DNA of 64,000 bases from Ferrovum myxofaciens (GTDB lineage Bacteria; Pseudomonadota; Gammaproteobacteria; Burkholderiales; Ferrovaceae): NCBI RefSeq assembly GCF_000735045.1, contig NZ_JPOQ01000008.1:62001-126000 (forward strand), given 5' to 3'. Both the position numbers and the translations under genes were made by a program. Below the pieces are notes generated by a model that was given only the letters and a program-made list of their open reading frames with translations, was not told where the DNA came from and ran no database searches. Below are positions 30,247-39,831 of the stretch, in pieces (the stretch's first letter is position 1; each line of letters begins with the position of its first letter).

Positions 30247-31035
30247 TCAGAAGGAAGTTTTTCCCTCAGCCGAGGCCTTCATGAAGCGGCGGGAATAACG
30301 CTGATCCATGGCTGCCGTGGGCAACAAAAGCAGACAGTCCGCCGTGTTGAAATCCGCATCCCACGCCGGAGCTCCGCAAACATAGGCACCCACCCGCAGA
30401 TAAGCCTTGATGAGCGGCGGGATCTCCACCACGCGCGTGCTGTCGAGCGCCGCCAGAGGCAATGCACAACGGGGGAAAACACGCCATTCTGCAGGAGCCC
30501 CATGAAAAAGTTCCAACTGGCGGTAGAGCGAGGCCGCCGTATGGCCCCCATCGATCATGGTCATGCTGGCACAGCCCATCAGATATTGCACTCGATGTGT
30601 CTGGATATATTCGGCCAGACCTGCCCACAACACTGCAATGGAAAGACCATTTCGATAATCCGGATGAACGCAGGCCCGTCCCACCTCCATGACATGAGGT
30701 AGCAGATGGGACAGGCGGGTCAAATCGAATTCCTCTTCCGCATAAAATCCTCCGGCCCACACCGCCTGCTGCGCGTTGAGTATCCGGTAGGTGCCCACCA
30801 CTTCATGACTACGCGTATCGCGCAGAATCAGATGATCGCAGAGTTCATCGAATCGATCCTGATCCAGTCCTGCCTCGGGGGAATGCAAGTGCGCCCCCAT
30901 CTCTTCATGAAAGACCTGCCAACGTAATTGCTGAGCCGCCCGCACATCCGCAGGAGAGCGGGCATATTGAAATATCAGACGTGGTTGACGAATATTCTGC
31001 AGACTTTGATCAAGTTGGGTCATGGATCTCTCCAT
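30247..31035 (-). CDS. GNAT-fold acyltransferase, OlsB / hemolysin-like family (putative ornithine N-acyltransferase)
   Basis: A 262-residue cytosolic protein. The segment RAAQQLRWQVFHEEMGA with LDQDRFDELCDHLIL, then VGTYRILN and MEVGRACVHPDYRNG, is the pattern of the acyl-ACP-dependent acyltransferase family that contains OlsB, which makes lyso-ornithine lipid. OlsB makes the first intermediate of a phosphorus-free membrane lipid that many bacteria induce under phosphate limitation. The setting (ppx downstream, ppk divergent, Pho-box-like repeat in the shared promoter) agrees with that role. No OlsA gene is visible in this window, so the product is uncertain. A second ATG lies four codons in. 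A 135-base gap without clear signals separates it from ppx. Confidence 0.75.
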   Translation of the reverse strand: MERSMTQLDQSLQNIRQPRLIFQYARSPADVRAAQQLRWQVFHEEMGAHLHSPEAGLDQDRFDELCDHLILRDTRSHEVVGTYRILNAQQAVWAGGFYAEEEFDLTRLSHLLPHVMEVGRACVHPDYRNGLSIAVLWAGLAEYIQTHRVQYLMGCASMTMIDGGHTAASLYRQLELFHGAPAEWRVFPRCALPLAALDSTRVVEIPPLIKAYLRVGAYVCGAPAWDADFNTADCLLLLPTAAMDQRYSRRFMKASAEGKTSF

Positions 31036-31075
31036 CAGAACGAAGGTTTACCCACTTTGCCCTGGCCTTGTTACC

Positions 31076-31097
31076 CCGCCATGAACCTGCCATGAAT
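31076..31097 (+). promoter_or_regulatory. Pho-box-like direct repeat between olsB-like gene and ppk
   Basis: CCGCCATGAAC and CTGCCATGAAT form two adjacent 11-base repeats, each resembling the CTGTCAT heptamer plus 4-base spacer of a Pho box. It lies in the 164-base divergent region, about 100 bases before the ppk start and about 40 before the acyltransferase start, so it could act on either gene. The match is weaker than at pstS. Confidence 0.5.
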
Positions 31098-31199
31098 TAT
31101 TCGTGACGATGAATACAGGCCCGCATCATATTGGTTTTCCTGATACTCGTAGGGTGGTACACTGAAGGCGTTCCACGGTTCCCATTCTTGACTGACTTT

Positions 31200-33284
31200 A
31201 TGAGCAATCCCGTTACACCAGCGTCCCGGTTTCTCAATCGTGAGTTAGGCCTGTTGGCATTCAATGGACGCGTCCTGAGCCTGGTGGAAGATGACGAGAC
31301 CCCTCTCCTTGAGCAACTGCGCTATCTGTGCATCGTCAGCAGCAATCTGGATGAATTTTTTGAGATTCGGGTTGCCGGCCTGAAACAGCAAATTCGCGAA
31401 GGCATCACGAAAACCGGCCCGGATGGTCTGCCCCCCTTACGGGTTTACCGTCTGGTTTGCAACGTGGCACACGAACTCGTCGCCCATCAATATCATCTAT
31501 TAAACGAGCGCGTCCTGCCACGTTTGGCAGAAGAGGGTATCTGCTTTCACCGTCGCAATCATTGGACCGAGGCCCAGCACGCTTGGGCACGCAACTATTA
31601 TCTGCGCGAAATTAAACCGGTATTGACCCCCATTGGATTGGATACAGCCCATCCTTTTCCTCGGATCCTCAATAAAAGTCTCAATTTTGCCGTGGAACTT
31701 TCGGGCGTCGATGCTTTTGGCCGTCCCTGCACCCATGCCGTCGTACAAGCCCCCCGTTCCCTTCCTCGCTTCATACAACTGCCCGAAGAAATTTGTGGTT
31801 GCCCCTATGGGTTCATTTTTTTATCTTCGATCCTGCATGCCAACGTGGGCGATCTTTTTCATGGTCTGACTGTCGAAGGATGCTATCAATTTCGTTTGAC
31901 CCGAAACAGCGAGTTACTTCTGGAAGATGAAGAAGTCAGTGATTTGCGTCTCGCCTTGCAAGGCGAATTGAGTCATCGCCAGTATGGCGATGAAGTACGC
32001 CTTGAAGTCCCGGAAAATTGTTCCGAAACCATGGCTCAATTCCTGCTTGATACTTTCGAGTTGGAAGAAACAGATCTGTACCGAGTGGACGGTCCCGTCA
32101 ATCTCGTGCGCCTGATGCGGGTCGCCGACCTGGTTGACCGGCCGGATCTCAAGTTTCCCTCCTTTCAGCCCCAACTGCCCCGCGAACTGGATCAAACAGT
32201 TCCTCTCATTGAAACCTTGAAAAAACGCGATCTTCTCCTGCATCATCCCTTTCAGCCCTTCATGCCCGTCATTCAGTTTGTTCAACAAGCGGCGCGTGAC
32301 CCTGCGGTACTGGCCATCAAACAGACGGTCTACCGTACCGGCACGGACTCAGAATTGATCGAAGCCTTGATCGAGGCAGCCCACCAAGGCAAGGAAGTCA
32401 CCGTGGTGGTGGAACTGTTGGCCCGCTTCGACGAAGAAGCCAACATCAACTGGGCAGAAAAGTTGGAAGCCGCCGGGGCCCATGTGGTCTATGGCGTTTT
32501 CGGGTACAAGACTCACGCTAAAATGTGTCTCATCATTCGGCGCGAGCAAGGCGAACTACGGCGTTATGTCCACCTGGGAACAGGCAACTATCATGCCCGA
32601 ACCACGCGCACCTATACCGATTTCGGTTTGTTTACTGCCCATCCGGAAATCACCGCCGATGTCAGCGCCATCTTCATGCAAATTACGGGACTGGGCAAGC
32701 AAGAGCGATTACGCCATCTCTGGCAAGCCCCCTTCACCCTCCACTCAGGAACCCTGCAGGCCATTGCCCGTGAAATCCAGTTTGCTCGCAAGGGTGATAA
32801 AGCCCACATCATCGCAAAAATGAATGCACTGACCGAACCTCTTCTGATCGAAGCGCTCTATGAAGCCAGCCAGGCAGGGGTTCATATCGATCTGATCATC
32901 CGGGGGGTCTGCCTGCTCCGTCCCGGGGTCAAAGGCTTATCCGAACATATTCGGGTACGCTCCCTGATCGGTCGTTTTCTGGAACATCATCGGGTCATGT
33001 ATTTCCGTCATGGAGGAAGCCACAATGTATTCATCGCCAGTGCAGACTGGATGGACCGTAATTTTTTTCGCCGCATCGAAGTCTGTATCCCCATTCTCGA
33101 TCCACGCATCAAACGACGAATACTGAGCGAAGGGCTCCGTTCCTATCTGCGCGACAACCACGCAGCCTGGATCATGAACGGCGAGGGGCAATATGCGCGA
33201 ACCCATCCACGGCGCGGCAGTTCGTGCTTCCGGGTGCATGACTTTCTCTTGCAGCATTTGAGCCAGAAATCTTCCTCCTCATGA
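31200..33284 (+). CDS. ppk: Polyphosphate kinase 1
   Basis: A 694-residue enzyme that polymerises the gamma phosphate of ATP into polyphosphate. Four PPK1 domains are present: N-terminal helical (RFLNRELGLLAFNGRVLSLV), head, and two phospholipase-D-like catalytic domains. The phosphorylated histidine lies in YKTHAKMCLIIRR near residue 440, and HLGTGNYHARTTRTYTD follows. The start MSNPVTPASRF matches the family beginning, although the ribosome site is poor. Its stop overlaps the sixA start (ATGA). Confidence 0.97.
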   Translation: MSNPVTPASRFLNRELGLLAFNGRVLSLVEDDETPLLEQLRYLCIVSSNLDEFFEIRVAGLKQQIREGITKTGPDGLPPLRVYRLVCNVAHELVAHQYHLLNERVLPRLAEEGICFHRRNHWTEAQHAWARNYYLREIKPVLTPIGLDTAHPFPRILNKSLNFAVELSGVDAFGRPCTHAVVQAPRSLPRFIQLPEEICGCPYGFIFLSSILHANVGDLFHGLTVEGCYQFRLTRNSELLLEDEEVSDLRLALQGELSHRQYGDEVRLEVPENCSETMAQFLLDTFELEETDLYRVDGPVNLVRLMRVADLVDRPDLKFPSFQPQLPRELDQTVPLIETLKKRDLLLHHPFQPFMPVIQFVQQAARDPAVLAIKQTVYRTGTDSELIEALIEAAHQGKEVTVVVELLARFDEEANINWAEKLEAAGAHVVYGVFGYKTHAKMCLIIRREQGELRRYVHLGTGNYHARTTRTYTDFGLFTAHPEITADVSAIFMQITGLGKQERLRHLWQAPFTLHSGTLQAIAREIQFARKGDKAHIIAKMNALTEPLLIEALYEASQAGVHIDLIIRGVCLLRPGVKGLSEHIRVRSLIGRFLEHHRVMYFRHGGSHNVFIASADWMDRNFFRRIEVCIPILDPRIKRRILSEGLRSYLRDNHAAWIMNGEGQYARTHPRRGSSCFRVHDFLLQHLSQKSSSS

Positions 33285-33745
33285 GCCAATCCCACCTGAT
33301 CCTATGGCGTCACGCCGAAGCCGAAGAAGGTTTTCCTGACCTTGCTCGTGCCCTGACTGAACGGGGCCACCAACAAGCTCGGCGAGTGGCCCGCTGGTTG
33401 AAGACCCATTTGCCTCATGAACCCCGCATTATGGTCAGCCCGGCACAGCGCACCCAGCAAACCGCCAGCGCCTTTTCCAGACACTTTGAAACGGTGACGC
33501 ATCTGGGAACCCAGGCTCGTCCGCGCGACCTGTTGCAGGCCTGCGCCTGGCCTGCGCCTGCTGATCCCTACACCCTGCTGGTGGGCCACCAACCCACCCT
33601 GGGAGAAACCGCAGCCTGGCTACTCACGGGCGAAGTCGCCCCCTGGAGCGTACGCAAAGGCGCGCTCTGGTGGCTCACACAGCGCGAACGGAACGGACAA
33701 ATCCAACTCATCCTCCATGCAGTGATCGACCCCGAACTGATTTAG
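33281..33745 (+). CDS. sixA: Phosphohistidine phosphatase SixA
   Basis: A 154-residue histidine phosphatase. The RHG-type motif is [10 protein letters not shown] near residue 8, and the second catalytic histidine is in [10 protein letters not shown] near residue 106. SixA removes phosphate from phosphohistidine proteins such as ArcB or NPr. It overlaps ppk by 4 bases and overlaps the convergent glmM stop by 4 bases. Confidence 0.9.
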   Translation: MSQSHLILWRHAEAEEGFPDLARALTERGHQQARRVARWLKTHLPHEPRIMVSPAQRTQQTASAFSRHFETVTHLGTQARPRDLLQACAWPAPADPYTLLVGHQPTLGETAAWLLTGEVAPWSVRKGALWWLTQRERNGQIQLILHAVIDPELI

Positions 33746-35094
33746 GTTGCCAACTCGCGCACAGCGGCGGCGATGGTTTCTGCCCAACGCTCCACTTGGG
33801 TGGCATCTTCCCCCTCCACCATGACACGAATCAAGGGTTCCGTCCCTGAGGCACGCAAGAGTACCCGCCCGTGTCCGGCCATATCCTCCTCTGCTGCCGT
33901 CACTGCCTGCTGAACCTGTGCAGATGTTTTAAAATCCACCGACTGGACAGTACGCACATTGATCAGGCGTTGGGGGTAGAGTTCCACTTCGGCGGTATAA
34001 CTGGCCAGGGTCACCCCTTGGCTGGTCAAGGCTGCCAGTACTTGAAGCGCCGAAATGATGCCATCTCCCGTGCTGTGCTTATCCCGACAGATCAGATGCC
34101 CCGAACTCTCTCCACCCCAAAGCCAACCCCGTTCCAACATCGTTTCCAGGACGTAGCGATCCCCCACTCTGGCCCGCACAAAGGGAATTCGTCGTCGCTC
34201 GAAGGCCTTTTCCACAGCCAGATTGGTCATCAAGGTCCCCACTGCTCCGCCGGCGAATCCCGGCAAAGATTGACGGTGTTTGACCACAGCATAAAGCAGT
34301 TGATCCCCGTCATAACTTTTCCCTGTCTCGTCCACCATGATGAGACGATCTCCATCGCCGTCCAGAGCGATCCCCATATCGGCCTGGTGGGTACGCACGG
34401 CCTCACGCAATGTGTCGACATGTGTCGCCCCACAGTGATCATTGATATTGACGCCATTGGGGGTATTGCCGATGGCAATGACTTCGGCGCCCAATTCGTG
34501 AAATACCAAAGGAGCGATATGATAGGTTGCCCCGTGCGCGCAATCCACCACCAGTTTCAGTCCCTTGAGGTCGAGACTGGAGGGGAACGTACTTTTGCAA
34601 AATTCGATATAACGCCCTGCGGCGTCATTCATGCGGCGGACATGCCCCAACTGGGCCGAGTCACGGCAAGACCAGGGTTGATTCAGTTGGGCTTCAATGT
34701 CCTGTTCCACGCTGTCGGGCAATTTCATCCCATCGGCAGAGAAGAATTTGATCCCGTTATCCTCGAAAGGGTTATGGGAAGCGCTGATCATCACCCCCGC
34801 CTGTAAACGCAAGGCCCGAACCAAATAGGCCACCGCCGGGGTTGGCATGGGCCCCAACAGAATGACGTCCACCCCTGCTGCAGAAAGTCCGGCCTCAAGG
34901 GCCGATTCGATCATGTAACCTGAAATGCGGGTGTCCTTGCCAATAATCACCACCGGACGATCCTCTTTGGCAGCCGCTCCCTGAGCCAGCACCGTGCCTG
35001 CGGCATACCCGAGATTCAGCATCATCACAGGGGTCATGGGCTCACTGCCCACCCGCCCACGAATTCCATCCGTTCCAAAATAACGACGGTTCAT
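33742..35094 (-). CDS. glmM: Phosphoglucosamine mutase
   Basis: A 450-residue alpha-D-phosphohexomutase that converts glucosamine 6-phosphate to glucosamine 1-phosphate for UDP-GlcNAc. The phosphoserine loop is [17 protein letters not shown] near residue 100, the Mg loop is [11 protein letters not shown] near residue 243, and the sugar-binding GGESSGHLI lies near residue 325. AGAGGAG precedes the ATG. In related genomes glmM directly follows folP; here a SUMF1-like gene and about 380 bases intervene. Confidence 0.97.
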   Translation of the reverse strand: MNRRYFGTDGIRGRVGSEPMTPVMMLNLGYAAGTVLAQGAAAKEDRPVVIIGKDTRISGYMIESALEAGLSAAGVDVILLGPMPTPAVAYLVRALRLQAGVMISASHNPFEDNGIKFFSADGMKLPDSVEQDIEAQLNQPWSCRDSAQLGHVRRMNDAAGRYIEFCKSTFPSSLDLKGLKLVVDCAHGATYHIAPLVFHELGAEVIAIGNTPNGVNINDHCGATHVDTLREAVRTHQADMGIALDGDGDRLIMVDETGKSYDGDQLLYAVVKHRQSLPGFAGGAVGTLMTNLAVEKAFERRRIPFVRARVGDRYVLETMLERGWLWGGESSGHLICRDKHSTGDGIISALQVLAALTSQGVTLASYTAEVELYPQRLINVRTVQSVDFKTSAQVQQAVTAAEEDMAGHGRVLLRASGTEPLIRVMVEGEDATQVERWAETIAAAVRELAT

Positions 35095-35477
35095 TGATTC
35101 TCCTCTAACGCATCAATAACAACAGGCCGTAAAAGCCATTATATTTATTAGCCACCCATCATAAACGAAAGGCTTGGATGATTCGGAATCATACGGTATC
35201 CGGAGGCGTCATGTCCGCTTGTCCATGCTTGATGAACCCCGCCGTAACGGAACTTTTCGATTCTCGTCGTTCTGATTATCTGTCTTGATACAAAAACAGA
35301 CCAGAGACGTTCGAGTCTGGAAGACGTTACACCAGGGCAAGCCTACCTGAACTTATTGCCCAAACCGGAAAGGTGCGCGTAAAATCAAAACACAGGAGCG
35401 CTACGAGAAAATGCCACACTCTTACAAATCCGACGAAATCCGCTTGATTGACCAACTTGCCGAACAGGAGAAATAAA
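35095..35477. other. Gene-poor 383-base stretch between glmM and the SUMF1-like gene
   Basis: No full gene was seen here. Two mini reading frames on the plus strand have upstream ribosome-site-like sequence. One at 35211-35288 encodes 25 residues (MSACPCLMNPAVTELF...) after GGAGG; the other at 35411-35476 encodes 21 residues (MPHSYKSDEIRLIDQLAEQE and K) and ends 1 base before the next ATG, so it could act as a coupled leader. They may equally be gene remnants. The divergent promoters of glmM and the SUMF1-like gene must also lie here. Confidence 0.4.
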
Positions 35478-36281
35478 ATGAAATATGTCCCGTTAGTTTT
35501 TGCGGCCGGTATTTCCCTGATCCACACACTGGCAATCGCTGATGAGACTATGACTGGAGGGCCGGATTCGTCAAAGTTGAAAGAGGTTCAGGACTGCTCA
35601 GCATGTTCCGTAATGATTGCTCTTCCAGTGGGCAGTTTCGACATGGGTTCTAACAACGGTGAGGCTAATGAAAAACCCGTGCACCGCGTCACCATCGCCC
35701 AATCTTTTGCCATCGGCAAGACCGAAGTGACCCAAGGACAGTGGAAAGCAATCATGGGCAATAATCCGAGTCATTTCAGCGGCGGCTTGCTTGCCAGAAA
35801 TTGTGGAGAAGACTGTCCGGTGGAAAATGTCAGTTGGGATGACGTTCAGGAATTTATCAAGAAACTCGACGCCAAGACCGGCAAACAGTATCGCTTGCCG
35901 TCTGAGGCAGAATGGGAATACGCCTGCCGGGCGGGCGGACAGCAGAAATACTGCGGCAAAGGTACTCTCGACAACGTGGCCTGGGACTTCAGAAACAGCG
36001 GCGACATGACCCATCCTGTAGCTCAAAAACAAGCCAATGCCTTTGGCTTGTACGACATGAGCGGCAACGTCTGGGAATGGGTGGAGGACAGTTGGCACGA
36101 CAACTATAATGGTGCCCCAACGGATGGCAGTGTCTGGCAAGGAGACGGCATGAAGCGCGTACTTCGCGGCGGCTCCTGGAATAGCAAACCGCAGGGCACT
36201 CTCGCAACTTACCGCATCATGGGCAAACCGGCAGAGGGGGATCACGACGTTGGTTTTCGACTTGCCAAGACACTCCCATAG
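35478..36281 (+). CDS. Secreted SUMF1 / formylglycine-generating-enzyme-like protein without the active-site cysteines
   Basis: A 267-residue protein with a signal peptide (MKYVPLVFAAGISLIHTLAI, cleavage near ADE). The FGE-sulfatase domain runs from about residue 40: LPVGSFDMGSNNGEANEKPV, FAIGKTEVTQGQWKAIMG, ENVSWDDVQEFIKKL, YRLPSEAEWEYACRAGG, DMSGNVWEWVEDSWH and RVLRGGSWNS. True formylglycine-generating enzymes have two cysteines after GGSW; here the positions read NSKPQGTLATYR, so sulfatase activation is unlikely. Such variants serve as carbohydrate- or protein-binding or other oxidoreductase modules. GGAG precedes the ATG. It faces folP and lies between genes that are normally adjacent, suggesting later insertion. 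Confidence 0.85.
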   Translation: MKYVPLVFAAGISLIHTLAIADETMTGGPDSSKLKEVQDCSACSVMIALPVGSFDMGSNNGEANEKPVHRVTIAQSFAIGKTEVTQGQWKAIMGNNPSHFSGGLLARNCGEDCPVENVSWDDVQEFIKKLDAKTGKQYRLPSEAEWEYACRAGGQQKYCGKGTLDNVAWDFRNSGDMTHPVAQKQANAFGLYDMSGNVWEWVEDSWHDNYNGAPTDGSVWQGDGMKRVLRGGSWNSKPQGTLATYRIMGKPAEGDHDVGFRLAKTLP

Positions 36282-36308
36282 CATCGAAAAAATGGGGAAA
36301 TGGGGGAA

Positions 36309-37187
36309 TTACTTCCCCACTGTCAAGGTATTCATCCATAAATCCACGGCCTGACGGGTCGCAGCCACATCGTGGACACGCAGGATATGCGCCCCTGCCT
36401 GAATCGCCCAGCAAGCCGCAGCCAGACTGGCTCCCAGACGTTCGCGCGGGGAAATGCTGGGTTGGCCGACCAGCATGGATTTGCGGGACAGGCCCACCAA
36501 TACCGGGTACCCCAGATCCACCAAAACCGGTAACTGCTGCAGCAAGGTCAGGTTGTGGGCACGGGTCTTGCCAAAACCAAACCCCGGATCGATCAGGATG
36601 CGTGCGCGCTCCACACCATACTGCTCCAATAAAGCAACCCGCTCCGCAAGAAAATGGCATACCTCAGTTACCACCCCCAGAGGATAATGGGGCAACTGCT
36701 GCATGGTCAAGGGGTGTCCTTGCATGTGCATCAGACAAATGCCCACTTCATGCTCGAGCACACAGTCAAGGGCTCCGGGGGCCTGCAGAGCTTCGATATC
36801 ATTGATCAGGGTGGCTCCTGCACGAATGGCTGCCTGCATGACTTGGGGATGACGGGTATCGATGGAGACGGGCACCTTCAACGTATCCACCAATCCTTCA
36901 ATGACCGGAATCACACGCCGCAACTCCTCGGCCAACTCCACTTCAGGGGCTCCGGGACGGGTGGATTCCCCCCCTACATCGATCAGGTCAGCCCCTTGTG
37001 CCACCAAGGCTTGTCCACAGGTTATGGCGGCCAGCGCATCGCGATGCATCCCCCCATCAGAGAATGAGTCGGGAGTAACGTTGAGAATCCCCATGATACG
37101 AGGTTGCGCCAAGGACAAAACAAACTCCCCGCAGTGTACTGCGGGGAGTGATTTGGGTGATCCACCCGGCGCGCCGGGAATCCACAC
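36309..37187 (-). CDS. folP: Dihydropteroate synthase
   Basis: A 292-residue TIM-barrel enzyme that joins dihydropterin pyrophosphate and p-aminobenzoate in folate synthesis. Motifs are MGILNVTPDSFSDGG near residue 32, DVGGESTRPGA near residue 68, IDPGFGFGKT near residue 200 and LVGLSRKSML near residue 225. I chose a GTG at 37187, 8 bases after AGAGGGG; TTG at 37193 or at 37118 are alternatives. The residues CGEFVLSL before the first motif look family-like, which favours an upstream start. The first codons contain a perfect terminator-like palindrome. It follows ftsH closely. Confidence 0.95.
   Translation of the reverse strand: MWIPGAPGGSPKSLPAVHCGEFVLSLAQPRIMGILNVTPDSFSDGGMHRDALAAITCGQALVAQGADLIDVGGESTRPGAPEVELAEELRRVIPVIEGLVDTLKVPVSIDTRHPQVMQAAIRAGATLINDIEALQAPGALDCVLEHEVGICLMHMQGHPLTMQQLPHYPLGVVTEVCHFLAERVALLEQYGVERARILIDPGFGFGKTRAHNLTLLQQLPVLVDLGYPVLVGLSRKSMLVGQPSISPRERLGASLAAACWAIQAGAHILRVHDVAATRQAVDLWMNTLTVGK
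37124..37149 (-). terminator. Terminator-like palindrome inside the start of folP
   Basis: ACTCCCCGCAG and CTGCGGGGAGT form a perfect 11-pair stem with a 4-base loop. On the minus strand TTGTTTTGTCCTT follows, so it has the form of a rho-independent terminator after ftsH. It lies within the first 25 codons of folP for the upstream starts, so it could act as an attenuator between ftsH and folP. Confidence 0.6.
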
Positions 37188-37206
37188 TGACAAAACCCCT
37201 CTGGAC

Positions 37207-39105
37207 TCAGACGCCCTGAGCCGGTTGAGCCGTGGAGGCGGGTGCCGGGGGCGGCGAAGCGCTGGGAGGGGGCGCCTTGGGCGTTACTGGCGCAGGCGGT
37301 TTGGGTGGACGGGGCGGACGTCCGGACATGATGTCCTCGATTTGTTCCGCATCGATGGTTTCCCATTCCAGCAAGGCATGGGTCATTGCCTCGATTTCAG
37401 TGCGATGAGTTTCGATGATGCCCCGCGCCAAGACGTACTGTTCGTCAATGATGCGGCGAATTTCCATATCCACTTTCTGCATCGTGGCTTCCGACACATT
37501 CTTATGGGTGGCAATGGTCCGCCCAAGAAAAACTTCTCCTTCGTTTTCTCCATAAACCATAGGCCCCATGGAAGTCGACATCCCCCATTGGGTCACCATG
37601 CGACGCGCCATATCGGTGGCGCGTTCGAAGTCATTGCTGGCTCCCGTGGTCATCTGATTCATGAACACTTCCTCCGCAATACGCCCCCCAAACAATACGG
37701 CAATATTTTGCAGGATCTGGTCGCGGTTCATGCTATAGCGATCTTCCGTGGGTAACTGCATGGTTACCCCCAGTGCACGCCCACGGGGAATGATGGTCAC
37801 TTTGTGAACCGGATCGGTCAGTTTCAGCATGCGGGCCACTACGGCATGCCCGGACTCATGGTAAGCCGTATTGCGCCGTTCCTGCTCAGGCATGACGAGA
37901 GAACGTCGTTCCGCGCCCATGATGATCTTGTCCTTGGCCCGTTCGAAATCATCCATGTCCACCAGGCGCTTATTGGATCGTGCGGCAAAGAGTGCTGATT
38001 CATTCACCAAGTTGGCCAGATCCGCCCCTGAAAATCCGGGCGTGCCCCGTGCAATGATATCGGCCCGCACATCGGGTGCGATAGGGACCTTGCGCATGTG
38101 TACCAGCAAGATCTGTTCACGCCCACGAATGTCTGGCAAGGGTACTACGACCTGGCGGTCAAAACGTCCTGGCCGCAACAGTGCAGGATCAAGGACATCA
38201 GGCCGGTTGGTGGCGGCAATGACGATGACGCCCACTGTCGCTTCAAAACCATCCATTTCCACCAGCATCTGGTTGAGGGTCTGTTCCCGCTCGTCATTGC
38301 CTCCACCCAGACCGGCGCCCCGTTGGCGGCCTACGGCATCGATTTCATCGATGAAGATGATGCACGGGGCATTTTTCTTGGCTTGTTCAAACATGTCGCG
38401 CACACGGGCTGCCCCCACCCCGACAAACATTTCCACAAAATCCGAACCGGAAATGCTGAAGAAAGGAACCTTGGCCTCCCCTGCAATCGCCCGGGCCAGC
38501 AGAGTTTTCCCCGTTCCGGGATTGCCTACCATGAGCACGCCGCGCGGAATCCGTCCTCCCAATTTCTGGAATTTTCCGGGGTCACGCAAAAATTCCACCA
38601 ACTCGCTCACTTCTTCTTTGGCTTCATCCACCCCAGCCACATCCGCGAAAGTCACAGGGTTGGTGTTTTCATCCAGCATACGCGCACGACTCTTGCCGAA
38701 GGAAAAAGCCCCTCCCCGACCACCTCCCTGCATCTGACGCATGAAAAATATCCAGACCGCCACCAACAACAACATGGGAAACCAGGACATGAGCATGTTC
38801 ATGAAAAAGGAAGGCTCTTCTTCGGGCTTTGCCGACACATTCACGCCATACTTGAGCAAATCACTGACCAGCCATGGATCCGAGGGCGTGTAAGTGGTAA
38901 AAGGTTTGCCATCGGAGCGTTCGCCACGCAACGCCCGACCATCGATGATCACCTTGGTGACATGTCCGGCTTTCATCTCTTCGATAAAAGAGGAATAACT
39001 CAGGACATCGCCCGACGGTTGATGGTTCTGGAATTGACTGACCAGCAACATCAACACCAATCCTACGAAAAGCCATGCCAAGACATTTTTAACGATGCTA
39101 TTCAA
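37207..39105 (-). CDS. ftsH: ATP-dependent zinc metalloprotease FtsH
   Basis: A 632-residue membrane-bound AAA protease. Two N-terminal helices (about residues 5-23 and 95-115) enclose a periplasmic domain. Walker A is [13 protein letters not shown], Walker B is [11 protein letters not shown], and the second region of homology is [20 protein letters not shown]; the zinc site is HESGH near residue 412. The C-terminus is proline- and alanine-rich. TTG at 39105 was chosen because GGAGGA lies 8 bases before it and homologues begin MNxxxKN; a TTG five codons earlier would overlap that ribosome site. It degrades misfolded membrane proteins and LpxC. Confidence 0.97.
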   Translation of the reverse strand: MNSIVKNVLAWLFVGLVLMLLVSQFQNHQPSGDVLSYSSFIEEMKAGHVTKVIIDGRALRGERSDGKPFTTYTPSDPWLVSDLLKYGVNVSAKPEEEPSFFMNMLMSWFPMLLLVAVWIFFMRQMQGGGRGGAFSFGKSRARMLDENTNPVTFADVAGVDEAKEEVSELVEFLRDPGKFQKLGGRIPRGVLMVGNPGTGKTLLARAIAGEAKVPFFSISGSDFVEMFVGVGAARVRDMFEQAKKNAPCIIFIDEIDAVGRQRGAGLGGGNDEREQTLNQMLVEMDGFEATVGVIVIAATNRPDVLDPALLRPGRFDRQVVVPLPDIRGREQILLVHMRKVPIAPDVRADIIARGTPGFSGADLANLVNESALFAARSNKRLVDMDDFERAKDKIIMGAERRSLVMPEQERRNTAYHESGHAVVARMLKLTDPVHKVTIIPRGRALGVTMQLPTEDRYSMNRDQILQNIAVLFGGRIAEEVFMNQMTTGASNDFERATDMARRMVTQWGMSTSMGPMVYGENEGEVFLGRTIATHKNVSEATMQKVDMEIRRIIDEQYVLARGIIETHRTEIEAMTHALLEWETIDAEQIEDIMSGRPPRPPKPPAPVTPKAPPPSASPPPAPASTAQPAQGV

Positions 39106-39198
39106 GACTCTTTCCTCCAAGTCGATCCGACCAACTCCCCCAGACTCCGAAGGATCATTGTACGCTCAAGCGCGTCCACCTGTTCAAAATTCACCAAC

Positions 39199-39831
39199 TC
39201 ACCCCTTGTGTTTCGGTTTCAACCCCTGACCCAACAAGTACACTTCCGAACTTCGGTCTCGGGATGCAGCAGGTTTTCGCGTCACCACCCGGACAAAGCA
39301 TTGTTTCATCCGTCGCACGAAGGATTCAAAATCTGCTCCATGAAAAACCTTGATCAGAAACCCACCCTCAGGCCCCAGCGCTTCAAGCGAAAACTCCAGA
39401 GCCATTTCCCACAACTCGGCTGCACGGGCCTGATCATACAAGGTGACACCACTGATATTGGGGGCAAGATCCGATAATACAAGGTCCACCGACCGGTTTC
39501 CCAACAGAACTCTCACCTGCTCCTGCACCGCGGGGGCTAAGAAATCCCCCTGCAGAAAATTGACGCCCTCCAGCGCTTCCATGGGCAGCACATCGACCCC
39601 GATGACCTTGCCGTGCACTCCCATGCGCTGACGGGCCACCTGTGACCACCCTCCGGGACTGGCCCCCAGATCTACCACCGATATCCCTGGACGCAACAGG
39701 TGGTCCCGGTCATCGATTTCCAATAACTTGTAAGAAGCCCGTGACCGATATCCTTCCCGTTTTGCTCGTTGGACGAAGGGATCGTTGATATGTTCCCGTA
39801 TCCAGGCCTTGCTGGTCCGGGTAGGTTTCAT
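39199..39831 (-). CDS. rlmE: 23S rRNA (uridine-2552-2'-O)-methyltransferase RlmE (FtsJ/RrmJ)
   Basis: A 210-residue heat-shock-linked methyltransferase. The N-terminal SKAWIREHINDPFVQRAKRE and GYRSRASYKLLEI match FtsJ, including the first catalytic lysine; SAM motif I is VVDLGASPGGWSQVA near residue 52. DLVLSDLAPNISG holds the catalytic aspartate and GGFLIKVFHG the second lysine. Its start overlaps the yhbY stop by 4 bases. The usual neighbour ftsH follows. Confidence 0.97.
   Translation of the reverse strand: MKPTRTSKAWIREHINDPFVQRAKREGYRSRASYKLLEIDDRDHLLRPGISVVDLGASPGGWSQVARQRMGVHGKVIGVDVLPMEALEGVNFLQGDFLAPAVQEQVRVLLGNRSVDLVLSDLAPNISGVTLYDQARAAELWEMALEFSLEALGPEGGFLIKVFHGADFESFVRRMKQCFVRVVTRKPAASRDRSSEVYLLGQGLKPKHKG

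Noticed and set aside
35478-36281. A functional formylglycine-generating enzyme
   Set aside because: The catalytic cysteine pair expected after GGSW is missing and no sulfatase gene is near.
38098-39477. A 459-codon open frame opposite ftsH
   Set aside because: Antisense to a fully conserved ftsH sequence, with low-complexity translation and no ribosome site; a shadow frame.
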